Positions 1-8,051 of a DNA stretch of 64,000 nt are shown one piece after another; position 1 is the first letter of the stretch; each line of letters starts with the position of its first letter. The stretch is from NCBI GenBank assembly GCA_963810755.1, contig CAWEOP010000002.1:496001-560000 (forward strand). The letters are read 5' to 3'. The stretch comes from FEN-1219 sp963810755. Its GTDB lineage: Bacteria > Pseudomonadota > Gammaproteobacteria > Steroidobacterales > Rariloculaceae. Under the pieces are notes generated by a model that did no database searches, was not told the origin of the DNA, and saw only the letters and a program-made list of their open reading frames with translations. The translations under genes and the position numbers were made by a program.

Positions 1-1
1 G

Positions 2-40
2 CTGATCGTGAAGCCGGCGGGGCTCAAAACGTTGACCTAA
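2..40 (+). CDS. Universal stress protein, C-terminal end only
   Basis: The first bases read LIVKPAGLKTLT and a stop, in the +2 frame. This is the typical C-terminal beta strand of UspA-family proteins: the two complete Usp genes in this window end with the very similar LIVKPEGFK and VIIKPAEL. Only about 12 residues are inside the window, so no function can be assigned beyond family. It lies directly upstream of a CBS protein, in keeping with the stress genes that follow. Moderate confidence, because the match is short. Confidence 0.55.
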   Translation: MIVKPAGLKTLT

Positions 41-107
41 GTACCTATTTCGGCGCGGCGCGCATGGTCAAGAATCTGGTCAGGCCACCATGAAACGGGG
101 GATCGCA

Positions 108-620
108 ATGCGTGTTGAACAAATCATGTCGAGGTCGGTGCAATGCTGCCGGCCAGAGGACTCGCTCGCTCGCGCCGCGCAGCTGATGTGGGAGCACGAT
201 TGCGGCTGCCTTCCGGTGGTCGGCGGCGATGGCGTGACTCGCGTCGACGGAATGATCACCGACCGCGACATCTGCATGTGTGCTCTGTTTCAGAATCAAC
301 CCTTGGGCGGTCTCCGCGTGTCAACCGCGATGGCGAAGCGAGTGGAAGTCTGCCGGCCGTACGACGACCTCCTCGGCGCCGAGAAGATCATGCGCGCAGC
401 CCGTGTTCGCCGGCTTCCGGTCGTGGATGATGACGGTGTGCTCGTTGGCATGGTTTCGCTCGCGGACCTCGCGCAGGAAGCGCTGCGCGAGCGCGAAACG
501 CCTAAGCGTGAAATAACCGACAAGGGCGTTAGCCGCACGCTCGCCGCGATTTGCCGCCCGCCGCATCGCGAGCTGACCGCCCAACAAATCCCCGCGCAGG
601 AGAAGCACCATGTGGGATGA
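108..620 (+). CDS. CBS-domain pair protein
   Basis: A 170-residue soluble protein with two tandem CBS motifs, which usually bind adenine nucleotides as an energy sensor. The first runs from about residue 3 to 65 (VEQIMSRSV, then GCLPVV, then MITDRDI) and the second from about 75 to 130 (VEVCRPYDDL, RRLPVVDDDG, LVGMVSLADL). An in-frame ATG exists at 90, but the one at 108 has GGGGGA at good spacing and starts right at the CBS fold, so I chose it. A 40-residue basic tail follows the second domain. The gene overlaps the next one by 11 bases, implying co-translation. Its partner protein is not evident. Confidence 0.85.
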   Translation: MRVEQIMSRSVQCCRPEDSLARAAQLMWEHDCGCLPVVGGDGVTRVDGMITDRDICMCALFQNQPLGGLRVSTAMAKRVEVCRPYDDLLGAEKIMRAARVRRLPVVDDDGVLVGMVSLADLAQEALRERETPKREITDKGVSRTLAAICRPPHRELTAQQIPAQEKHHVG

Positions 621-882
621 AACGCAAAACCTAAGGACCGCCGAATTGGTCGTACGCGAACAGCTTAACGGCCTCGAGAAGATCTGGGTGATTGGCCGGC
701 TCGTGTCCCGCAGCGGCGTGAACGGCGCTCTATGGGGAGGCCAGGGCGGCCTGGGCCTTAGAGTTGAATACGACGCCGATCTCGTGAACGGACCGGAGCT
801 ACTCGATCTTCTTCAGACCTGTGGTCTGCATGCGAGGCCCGCGCCGCTGCGAGCCCGGCACCCGGCGGCCGCCGAAGCGTAA
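610..882 (+). CDS. Small protein of unknown function, coupled to CBS gene
   Basis: A 90-residue ORF starting inside the end of the CBS gene, with AGGAGAAG a few bases before its ATG. The overlap and good ribosome site support a real, translationally coupled gene. No signal peptide or membrane segment is visible. The centre contains a Gly-rich stretch (GALWGGQGGLGLRVEYD) and an alpha-beta pattern, and the tail is Ala/Arg-rich. I do not recognise the family. Its role is presumably linked to the upstream CBS sensor. Confidence 0.55.
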   Translation: MWDETQNLRTAELVVREQLNGLEKIWVIGRLVSRSGVNGALWGGQGGLGLRVEYDADLVNGPELLDLLQTCGLHARPAPLRARHPAAAEA

Positions 883-896
883 TCCAGGCTCGGGCT

Positions 897-938
897 ATCG
901 CGCCGATTTCCGGGTCGATCGCGCCGATTTCCGGGTTA
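897..938 (+). repeat. Two-copy 21-bp tandem repeat
   Basis: ATCGCGCCGATTTCCGGGT occurs twice with a 21-base period just downstream of the small ORF. It lies between converging genes. It is too short to assign a function and could be a slippage product. Confidence 0.6.
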
Positions 939-990
939 ATCGCGTTACGAGCCGTCGGTGGCTCCTCCGTTTTTCAGAGGGCTCGCCCGA

Positions 991-1230
991 TCAGGGTTTG
1001 CCGAAGTCGCTGGGGCCGGCCGGAATCCAAATACCGTGATCGCAGCGCAGGCGCGTGCTGCCGCTGCTGATCACCGTACCGTCCGAATATGGGCGGTCGT
1101 TAAAGAAGCATTCCGGCTCGTCGGGCGTCTCTTCCCGCAGCGCCTCCGTCTCTTCGTCGCCTTCCCACGCGATGGGCGAGTTCTTCAGCTCCGGATCCGG
1201 TGCTCCGAGCTCCTGAGTCTTCTTTGTCAT
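991..1230 (-). CDS. Small DUF1496-like protein
   Basis: A 79-residue acidic, soluble protein. Its C-terminal half (CFFNDRPYSDGTVI, then RLRCDHGIWIPAG) resembles the DUF1496 pattern of a CF-Y-DG-P-YS-EG core followed by a second Cys, seen in small proteobacterial proteins. Two ATGs are available. I take the inner one at 1230 because GGAG lies about six bases before it, inside the outer ATG-GAG. No signal peptide is present, unlike many family members. The function is unknown. The family match is by eye only. Confidence 0.5.
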   Translation of the reverse strand: MTKKTQELGAPDPELKNSPIAWEGDEETEALREETPDEPECFFNDRPYSDGTVISSGSTRLRCDHGIWIPAGPSDFGKP

Positions 1231-1268
1231 AGTGTTCTCCATGTGATCGAGATGACATATACGAGCGC

Positions 1269-2192
1269 CTAACGACCGGTTCGGCCTTTTCCCTTTGCAG
1301 GCAGGTCGTGCTTCGTCGCATTGGCGCGCATTCCCAACAGATAGAGCGTATCGACGAGCTCATAGCAGATGACGAGCTCGCGAGAGTCGGGCATCCACGC
1401 GGCCTCGGGTCGGCCGCAACTTCGCATCGCGAGCGTGAATGGCCGCGCTATCGTGAATCGTTCGTGCAGGCGACCCATCACGCGTTCGAGTAGCTCGATC
1501 GATCTGAGCTGTTGCAAGACCTTTACCGAGACGGTCGACGGCGGCTGCCCGTAGATAATCTGCGTTGCGGCGCCCGCGTCGTCGCCCGGCTGTCTGCCGT
1601 AAGTGCGCAACAACCATGCGACGGCCTGGTCCGCGCGCGCGTATTCGGCGACGCAACTCTCCCCTTTCGCTTCGATTCCCGCGCTTTGAAGCACCCCTGC
1701 GAACGTCGCGGGATCGCTTCCGTAGAGCAAGCACACGATTTCGTAATAACGCTGGATGCTCAGCGCATGGGCGCCCCAATAGGGCACGTCGGCATCGAGC
1801 GCTCGACCTGCGTCCCACGACGCCGCGAAAGCGCTCGCCGATGCGAGAAGGAACTTCTTCGCGCGATCACCCTGGGCAGGATCCAACGGTTCCTCCCGAA
1901 TGAGCGCCAACGTGGCAATGTAATCGGCCGCATTCTCTTCAGGTCCGATGATCGGAACGTTCTTCTCGGCAATGAGGAAGTGAGCAATCTCGTGTACGAG
2001 CAGATACTCGATGTTGCCGATCACGAATCCGATCGGATCGTTCGGTCCGCCGAGCTCTCGTTCATAGGCGCTCTGGACCGGCAACGCGCTCGCCGCCGGT
2101 GGTGTGGCGCTGTGGTCGCCCTGTCCCGTCGCCGCTGCGCCGCTTGTTAGGAAGACGATCGAGGCTACGACGCTGCCGCAGGTCAGACGCAT
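1269..2192 (-). CDS. Exported DUF4344-type putative metallopeptidase
   Basis: A 307-residue protein with a clear signal peptide (MRLTCGSVVASIVFLTSGAAA). The mature part contains HEIAHFL near residue 68, an HExxH zinc-peptidase motif, followed some 18 residues later by EENAADYIATL, which can supply the third Glu/Asp ligand. This layout is that of DUF4344 metallopeptidases. Four Cys are spread over the mature chain, consistent with periplasmic disulfides. Substrate unknown. It is on its own transcription unit, with a TACGTA palindrome about 190 bases upstream. Confidence 0.75.
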   Translation of the reverse strand: MRLTCGSVVASIVFLTSGAAATGQGDHSATPPAASALPVQSAYERELGGPNDPIGFVIGNIEYLLVHEIAHFLIAEKNVPIIGPEENAADYIATLALIREEPLDPAQGDRAKKFLLASASAFAASWDAGRALDADVPYWGAHALSIQRYYEIVCLLYGSDPATFAGVLQSAGIEAKGESCVAEYARADQAVAWLLRTYGRQPGDDAGAATQIIYGQPPSTVSVKVLQQLRSIELLERVMGRLHERFTIARPFTLAMRSCGRPEAAWMPDSRELVICYELVDTLYLLGMRANATKHDLPAKGKGRTGR

Positions 2193-2384
2193 GACAACGA
2201 CTCAAAGAGTCGAATTGTCGGTGCGGACGCAGCTTGCTCGTAACAATAGATGTGGGAAGTCACGTATCGCCCTCTCCTGCTCGTGTGCAAACGACTGGCC
2301 CGCTTGATGGCCCTAGCGCTTTCTCCCGTCACGAGTGTTCATGAGCTCAGACTAACGGTCGCCGCGCACCTTGACGCCTGTGGA

Positions 2385-2396
2385 ACATACGTATGT
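2385..2396. promoter_or_regulatory. 12-bp palindrome ACATACGTATGT
   Basis: A perfect palindrome upstream of the metallopeptidase gene and downstream of the membrane-protein gene. It contains the TACGTA core that recurs in other intergenic regions of this island. It is a candidate operator. Confidence 0.4.
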
Positions 2397-2430
2397 CGAG
2401 TGAGCTCACCCGACGAGACTTCATGCAGCG

Positions 2431-3039
2431 CTATACGTATTTTTCCTTGAAGTGCTTCGCCAGAAGAAGCATCGATCCCGGCGCCGTGATGAGCCACAGC
2501 GACCCTATCAAGATGAGCGACGGGAAGACGTAGATCGCAATGATGATCGGATCTAGAAGCCCGTTCGCGATGAAGAAACGGCGGAGCCATCGATTGGGGC
2601 GATCATCCGCGAGTGCGCCGGCGGCAAGAAGTGTGGCGAGACCCATCGAGATGTATCCGACACCGTCGATGACCCACATGAATGTGCCTTTGCTCACGAG
2701 CAGCATCTGCACGTCCGCCGCGTGCCCCGCGAGCTTCGCGGGAATGACCACGGCAAGCTGCGTCGGATAGACGATAGTCACGAGCGTTGCGTAAATGACC
2801 GCGAACGCAATCGCCGCTTGTGTCCAGATCCGTTTCCGTTCAGAAACGGTGTGGTCGAGCGCCACCATGGAGAGCACGAACGGCCCCGGAATGAGCATCG
2901 AGAATCCGAAGATCGCTATTTCATCCCACGGGAACGTGAGCGCTCCGATCAACTGGCCAATCTGTACGACCCCGTAAGCTGCCGCCGCCGCAAACGTGAC
3001 GAGCGCCGACCAATACCCGAGTCGTGGGATGTCGTTCAT
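2431..3039 (-). CDS. Multi-pass membrane protein of unknown function
   Basis: A 202-residue protein with about six hydrophobic segments (roughly residues 10-33, 42-62, 74-96, 118-140, 155-175 and 176-195) and short charged loops. It ends in a Lys-rich cytoplasmic tail (KHFKEKYV). It has no motif that I can tie to a transporter or enzyme family. The start ATG at 3039 is preceded by a modest purine stretch. It is divergent from the hybrid kinase, from which it is separated by about 290 bases. Confidence 0.65.
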   Translation of the reverse strand: MNDIPRLGYWSALVTFAAAAAYGVVQIGQLIGALTFPWDEIAIFGFSMLIPGPFVLSMVALDHTVSERKRIWTQAAIAFAVIYATLVTIVYPTQLAVVIPAKLAGHAADVQMLLVSKGTFMWVIDGVGYISMGLATLLAAGALADDRPNRWLRRFFIANGLLDPIIIAIYVFPSLILIGSLWLITAPGSMLLLAKHFKEKYV

Positions 3040-3332
3040 AGGTAGCTGCCTCTGGCGCGACTGGCGCTCACACCGCGAAATTAGCGGTAACCGCGCAGGT
3101 TGAATGCTGTGGAAACTACGAATTTCGGCCGGTGACCGTCGCTGGGAACCTCGGTGCCGTGGGGTACGACGAAGCGCGGTTACCGCTTGAGCTCGCCTAC
3201 GCCTATCCTTCGAACGTTCCGTGCGTTAGCGCACATAGGCGCCTCGGCAAACGCCGGCAGGCGCGTTTTTTCACCGTTGCGAACTACCGGTGCGGGCGTA
3301 GAATCAACCCGCAATCAATCTGCGAGAAAAGA

Positions 3333-4827
3333 ATGGAGCTATCTGGCGACTTGGCCAGAACCCTGCTCGATTTGGCACCGGACCCGACGGTGATCGTCGA
3401 CGCCGGCGGCACGATAGTGTTCTCGAACGCTCAGGTCGAACACGCGTTCGGTTACGGACCCGCCGAGCTCGTCGGCGTCCGCGTCGAAAATCTGTTACCG
3501 GAGCGTTTCAGGGACGCGCACCCCCAACACCGCGAGCGTTTCGCGTTGCATGCGAAGCCGCGCCCGATGGGCGCCGGCGGAACTCTCTATGGCCGTCACA
3601 AGGATGGGCACGAGTTCCCCATCGAGATCAGCCTGAGCCCCGTCGCGACGCGCGAGGGCCTCCTCGTAGTCGCCGCGGTGCGCGACGCGACGGTGCGGCG
3701 CGACAAGGAAGACCAGCTGGTCGCGGCAAACCGGCAGAAGAGCCGGTTCCTCGCGGCCGCGAGCCACGATCTTCGCCAGCCGCTGCAAACGTTGAACCTG
3801 CTCAACCGCGCGGCCAAGCGTCAAGCCGGCGAGAACGCGCCGATGCTGGGCCTCCTCGAGCGGCAGCAGCTTGCACTCGATTCGATGTCGGCGCTGCTCG
3901 CGTCCGTGCTCGACATCAGCAAGCTCGACAGCGGCGGCGTAACGGCAAACCCGACGGCGTGTGCGATCCAGGACGTCCTCGACCAGCTGCGATCCGACTT
4001 CGAGCCGCAAGCGGCTGACAAGGGTCTCGAGCTCGTCGTCGAGAGCTGTGCGGAAGGGCGCGCGGACGGATCCGGAGCTTTTGCGGCGCTTGATCGGCAA
4101 TCTCGTCTCGAATGCGATCCGGTACACCCATCGCGGCCAAGTCCGAATCTCGTGCGCACGCCGCGGCGAAGAGCTCGCGATCGAAATTCGCGACACGGGG
4201 ATCGGGATACCCTCCGATCAGCTCGAGCGCGTGTTCGAGGAGTTCTTTCAGGTCGATCGTGGAACGCAGCGGCCCGAAGGGCTCGGGCTCGGGCTCTCGA
4301 TCGTGCGGCGATTGCAGCAGCTTCTCGGCTGCGGCGTGCAAGTCGAATCCGCAGTCGGCAAGGGAACCTTGTTTCGCGTAACGATACCGCACGCCGAGCT
4401 CGAGCAAGCCGTCACGGCAGACGCTGCGAGCGAGCAAGCCGTTCTGGGCGGGCGCGTGCTCATCGTCGACGACGAGCGTCCCGTTGCGGAGGCCACGTGC
4501 CTACTGCTCGAACTCGAAGGCTTCCAGGTCAGCGTCGCAAGCTCCGAGCGGGAGGCACTTGACTGCTTGCGAGCGTTTTCGCCGGACGTCATCGTGAGCG
4601 ATTACCACTTGCGAGGCGGCGAGACCGGCGCCGGCGTCGTCGCGGCCGTTCGCGACCGTCTCGGAATATTGGTCCCGGTGATATTCGTCACGGGCGACAC
4701 CGCGAGATCTGCGATCACGAGCTCGCGCGTCGAGAACGCTCTGTTGCTCAATAAACCCGTCCGCGCGGACGACCTGCTCGGGGCCGTGCGCGATCAAATC
4801 AGCGCGCACCGAGCGTCGGCCGCGTAA
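3333..4827 (+). CDS. PAS hybrid histidine kinase with receiver, one frameshift
   Basis: A sensor kinase read in two frames. In the first, a PAS domain (about residues 10-125) is followed by a dimerisation helix with SHDLRQPLQTL, the HDLRQP-type phospho-His box. In the second, HATPase_c motifs appear (N-box NLVSNAIRY, DTGIGIP, GLGLGLSIV). A receiver domain follows, with VLIVDDE, the phospho-acceptor in DVIVSDYHL and the Lys in NKPV. The frame changes between about 4050 and 4066 in a GC-rich stretch, where one base too many (or two too few) breaks the coding frame. Everything on both sides is well conserved, so I suspect a consensus error rather than a dead gene. I took ATG 3333, which starts at the PAS domain. 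Confidence 0.8.
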
Positions 4828-4898
4828 CCGACTCGAGTCCGCGATCGTCATCGCCGCGATCACGCGCGGCCACTCTCGCGGCGAGGCATCAGTGCAAC

Positions 4899-4904
4899 TA
4901 CGTA
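4899..4904. promoter_or_regulatory. TACGTA motif upstream of groEL paralogue
   Basis: Context is AACTACGTATGTG, about 67 bases before the GroEL start. It is one of ten intergenic TACGTA cores found by eye in this window. Confidence 0.35.
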
Positions 4905-4970
4905 TGTGATTGGCGCCTGCCTCCGTCGAACATGGAGTCCCTACCGCTCCACAACGTTCGAGGACTTCTC

Positions 4971-6590
4971 ATGACCGTCAAGCAAGTGCTATTCCGCTCG
5001 CAGGCACGCGAGAAGGTTCTACGCGGAGCCGCGCAGCTCGCGGACGCCGTCCGGATCACGCTCGGGCCGAAATCGAAGTCCGTGCTGATCCAGAAGAAGT
5101 GGGGCACGCCGCTCGTCTGCAACGACGGCGTGACGATCGCGAAGGAGATGGAGCTCGAAGATCCCGAGGAGAACCTGGGCGCGCAGATGCTGCGGCAAGC
5201 CGCCGAAAAGACCGGCGACGCCGTCGGCGACGGCACGAGCACCGCGACGATTCTCGCGCACGCGATCTATTCTGAGGGCTTACGCAACGTCGCCGCGGGC
5301 GCGAGTGCTATCGATCTGAAGCGCGGCCTCGACCGCGGTCTCGAAGCCGCCGTCAAGGCGCTCGCGGCGCAGGCGAAGCACGTCGAGAGCCGTAAGGAAA
5401 AGGCCCAAGTCGCGACGATCTCGGCACACAACGACGCGGTGATCGGGGAGCTCGTCGCCGACGCGATGGAGAAAGTCGGCGGCGATGGCGTCATCACGGT
5501 CGAGGAGTCGAAGACCATCGAGACGACGCTCGAGGTGGTGGAAGGCCTGCAGTTCGACCGGGGCTATCTCTCACCGTATTTCGTCACCGATCCGAGCACG
5601 ATGGAAGGCGTGCTCGAAGACGCCTACGTTCTGATCTGCGATCGCAAGCTCGGCATGCTCAAGGACATCATCCCGCTGCTCGAGCAGGTCGCGAAATCCG
5701 GGCGCCCGATCCTGTTCATCTCCGAGGACATCGAGGGCGAGGCGCTCGCGACGCTGATCGTGAATCAGATCCGCGGCGTGCTGAAGAACGCGGCCGTCAA
5801 GGCGCCGGGCTTCGGCGACAGGCGCAAGGCGATGCTCGAGGACATAGCGGCTCTCACCGGCGGACAGCTGATTTCGGAAGAGCTTGGCTTCAGGCTCGAG
5901 GACGTCAAGCTCGATCAGCTCGGGCGCGCGCAACGAGTGGTCGTCGACAAGGACACGACGACGATCATCGGCGGCGCCGGTAGCAAGGCGGCGATCCAAG
6001 GCCGCGTGCAAATGATCCGCAAAGAGATCGAAAACACGACGAGCGACTACGATCGCGAGAAGCTCGAAGAACGCCTCGCGAAGCTCGCGGGCGGCGTCGC
6101 AGTGATCCGCGTCGGTGCGCCCACCGAGTCCGAGATGAAAGCCAAGAAGGACGCGCTCGACGACGCGATCGCCTCGACGAAAGCCGCTGTGGCCGAGGGC
6201 ATCGTGGCGGGCGGCGGCCTCGCGCTGCTGCGCGCCTGCCCGGCCCTCGACGCGCTCGCGGCAACGTGCAGCGGCGACGAGCGAACCGGCGTGCAGATCC
6301 TGCGCAAGGCGCTCGAGGCGCCGACTCGGCAAATCGCCGAGAACTCGTCGGCGGACGGCGGAGTGGTCGTCGACCGCATGCTCGCCGGCGGCGGCAACGT
6401 CGGATTCGACGCCGCTCGCAAAGAATACGTCGATCTCGTCGAGGCGGGCATCGTCGATCCCGCGAAGGTCGTCCGCATGGCGCTCGAGAACGCCGTGTCG
6501 GTCGCGAGCGTGCTGCTGCTCACCGAGGCGACGATGACCGAAAAACCCGAGAAGCACGAAGATCGGCAGCCGCCGGAACCGAGTTACTGA
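4971..6590 (+). CDS. groL: GroEL-type chaperonin, divergent paralogue
   Basis: A 539-residue group I chaperonin subunit that forms ATP-driven folding rings. The ATP site is intact (GDGTSTATIL, and AEGIVAGGGLAL near the C-terminal part), and the apical domain is canonical (KAPGFGDRRKAML). Unusual points are LGPKSKSVLIQKKWG in place of the usual LGPKGRNVV region, and a C-terminus ending in a charged Pro-rich tail with no GGM repeat. No groES is beside it. An ATG lies 39 bases upstream, but the one at 4971 has AGGA at the right distance and begins at the conserved N-terminus. It sits with stress genes and is probably an accessory, stress-induced chaperonin rather than the housekeeping copy. Confidence 0.92.
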   Translation: MTVKQVLFRSQAREKVLRGAAQLADAVRITLGPKSKSVLIQKKWGTPLVCNDGVTIAKEMELEDPEENLGAQMLRQAAEKTGDAVGDGTSTATILAHAIYSEGLRNVAAGASAIDLKRGLDRGLEAAVKALAAQAKHVESRKEKAQVATISAHNDAVIGELVADAMEKVGGDGVITVEESKTIETTLEVVEGLQFDRGYLSPYFVTDPSTMEGVLEDAYVLICDRKLGMLKDIIPLLEQVAKSGRPILFISEDIEGEALATLIVNQIRGVLKNAAVKAPGFGDRRKAMLEDIAALTGGQLISEELGFRLEDVKLDQLGRAQRVVVDKDTTTIIGGAGSKAAIQGRVQMIRKEIENTTSDYDREKLEERLAKLAGGVAVIRVGAPTESEMKAKKDALDDAIASTKAAVAEGIVAGGGLALLRACPALDALAATCSGDERTGVQILRKALEAPTRQIAENSSADGGVVVDRMLAGGGNVGFDAARKEYVDLVEAGIVDPAKVVRMALENAVSVASVLLLTEATMTEKPEKHEDRQPPEPSY

Positions 6591-6601
6591 GAGTACGAAC
6601 T

Positions 6602-7123
6602 ATGGCCAATGAATCTGCCCGCTCCCAAGGCCCCTCTCCACGGCGCCTCGGACACGGTAATCCGCGGCTCAGCGAAGAGAAGCACGATCCTTATCGCACG
6701 ACGCGCAAAGCGAAGGCGCCCGCGCGCTGCGCCGAGTGCGGCGCCACGTACCTCAAAGGCCGCTGGACGTGGGAACGGCTCGTGCCGCAGCCGCCCGCGA
6801 GCCTGACGTGTCCCGCATGCCGCCGAACCCGCGACCGCTATCCGGCCGGCGAAGTGACTTTGCGCGGCAGCTTTTATGTCGAGCATGCCGACGAGGCGCT
6901 GCAGCTCGTACGCAACGTCGAGAAGTTGGAGCACGACCAGCACCCGCTGCACCGGATCATGGGGGCACGCCGCGCGGGCGGCACGTTGAAGATCACGACG
7001 ACGGATATTCATTTGCCGAGGCGCATCGCACACGCGGTCGAAAGCGCCTGGGGCGGCGAGCTCGATACGCACTACGACGAAGCGGGCTACTTCGTTCGCA
7101 TCGCTTGGGAGCGCAACGAATGA
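6602..7123 (+). CDS. BCAM0308-family zinc-ribbon protein
   Basis: A 173-residue soluble protein just after groEL. It starts with a basic tail containing the EEKHDPYRTTRK motif, then CAECGATYLKGRWTW and, 30 residues on, CPACRR. This gives two CxxC pairs likely to bind one zinc, as in BCAM0308-family proteins (distant similarity to NMD3-type zinc ribbons). The C-terminal half is alpha-beta (TTTDIHLPRRIAHAVE). Only 11 bases separate it from groEL, suggesting one transcript. The biochemical role is not established. It overlaps the following ORF by four bases (ATGA). Confidence 0.75.
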   Translation: MANESARSQGPSPRRLGHGNPRLSEEKHDPYRTTRKAKAPARCAECGATYLKGRWTWERLVPQPPASLTCPACRRTRDRYPAGEVTLRGSFYVEHADEALQLVRNVEKLEHDQHPLHRIMGARRAGGTLKITTTDIHLPRRIAHAVESAWGGELDTHYDEAGYFVRIAWERNE

Positions 7124-7407
7124 GCCGCGCCTCGCCTGCCCCACCGTTCTCGCGACTCTGCACCGACGGCCACGAACACACGGTCAATTTAACGATGGGC
7201 GAGTGGCAGCGATATCCCGTAGAGCTTGGGGGCGAGCACGAACCCATTCAGGTGGAAGCGCGCCAGTCAGCTGAGTGGGTGGAATGGCGAGGATTGCCAG
7301 GCACACCGTTCGAGACGTGGATCGGCAATGGACCGCGAACACACGCCTCGACAGCCGAGCAAATCCAGGAAGCCGCCTCCGCATGGTTTTACGGCCACCG
7401 CCGCTGA
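7120..7407 (+). CDS. Small unknown protein coupled to zinc-ribbon gene
   Basis: A 95-residue ORF whose ATG overlaps the stop of the zinc-ribbon gene (ATGA), a hallmark of translational coupling. It is soluble and has several Trp residues (EWQRY, VEWRGLPGTPFETW) and no Cys cluster beyond one residue. I do not recognise it. The position suggests it functions with the GroEL/zinc-ribbon pair. Confidence 0.5.
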   Translation: MSRASPAPPFSRLCTDGHEHTVNLTMGEWQRYPVELGGEHEPIQVEARQSAEWVEWRGLPGTPFETWIGNGPRTHASTAEQIQEAASAWFYGHRR

Positions 7408-7432
7408 GGCAAGCCTCGGCCACTTCATTCGG

Positions 7433-7870
7433 TCACATCCGGGGCCGCGCCCAGAGCTCGCGGACTTCTGGCGGCAGCGCCGCGCGTACTTGATCGGTTT
7501 CGCCTCCGCCGAGCTCGCTCGAAAGGATGTCGAACACGGCGGTTATGACGCGTTCGACCTCGTCGTCCTCGAGCCAAGGCGCTTCTTCGACAACCCGATG
7601 AAGAAACTGCTTCTTGTGCCGATACATTTGCGGCTTATCGGCGAGGTGCCACCCCTCATAATAGAAGCCGCGGATCAGCATCGGGAGCTGCGCCGCAAGC
7701 TGGACGGCCTCTGTGGGAGGCAAACGGTCGCGCAGAGCGTGTAGAACGCCGCGCAATGCCATGTAGCTCTTGTGCGGGTCGTCCCAAACCATCGTGCCGC
7801 TGATTCTCGCGAGCCAGATGTTGGTCTTCTCGATGGTCTTGTCGAACACCGGGACGCTGTTACCTGACAT
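7433..7870 (-). CDS. DUF2267 domain protein
   Basis: A 145-residue helical protein of the DUF2267 family. The diagnostic pattern is visible: an N-terminal FDKTIEKTNIWL, then YMALRGVLHALRDRLP, QLPMLIRGFYYEGW and a C-terminal helix ending with LPPEVRELW. The family is common beside Usp, CBS and other stress genes in proteobacteria and actinobacteria, but its biochemical activity is unknown. It is monocistronic here, convergent with the preceding operon. A TACGTA motif (GTACGTAG) lies 115 bases upstream. Confidence 0.85.
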   Translation of the reverse strand: MSGNSVPVFDKTIEKTNIWLARISGTMVWDDPHKSYMALRGVLHALRDRLPPTEAVQLAAQLPMLIRGFYYEGWHLADKPQMYRHKKQFLHRVVEEAPWLEDDEVERVITAVFDILSSELGGGETDQVRAALPPEVRELWARPRM

Positions 7871-7984
7871 CGTGCGATCCTCCGTTCATAGGCGCGCTAT
7901 CGCCTTTCGGCACGCGCGATTGGCGCGCGTGGCCGTTGACGGAGACACCGTGCCAGTCGACACGATCCAGCACGATACGAACTT

Positions 7985-7992
7985 GTACGTAG
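7985..7992. promoter_or_regulatory. GTACGTAG motif upstream of DUF2267 gene
   Basis: This octamer contains the TACGTA core. As I recall, it matches the GTAMGTAG class I consensus reported for FixJ binding. It lies in the upstream region of the DUF2267 gene. Confidence 0.35.
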
Positions 7993-8051
7993 CATCACGT
8001 GAAATGGCCGCGTCGCGGGCTCCGGGATCATCCCGACACCGCGCTCGGATT

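Noticed and set aside
5571..6557. Minus-strand frame opposite groEL
   Set aside because: It is antisense to GroEL, with no ribosome site and random composition.
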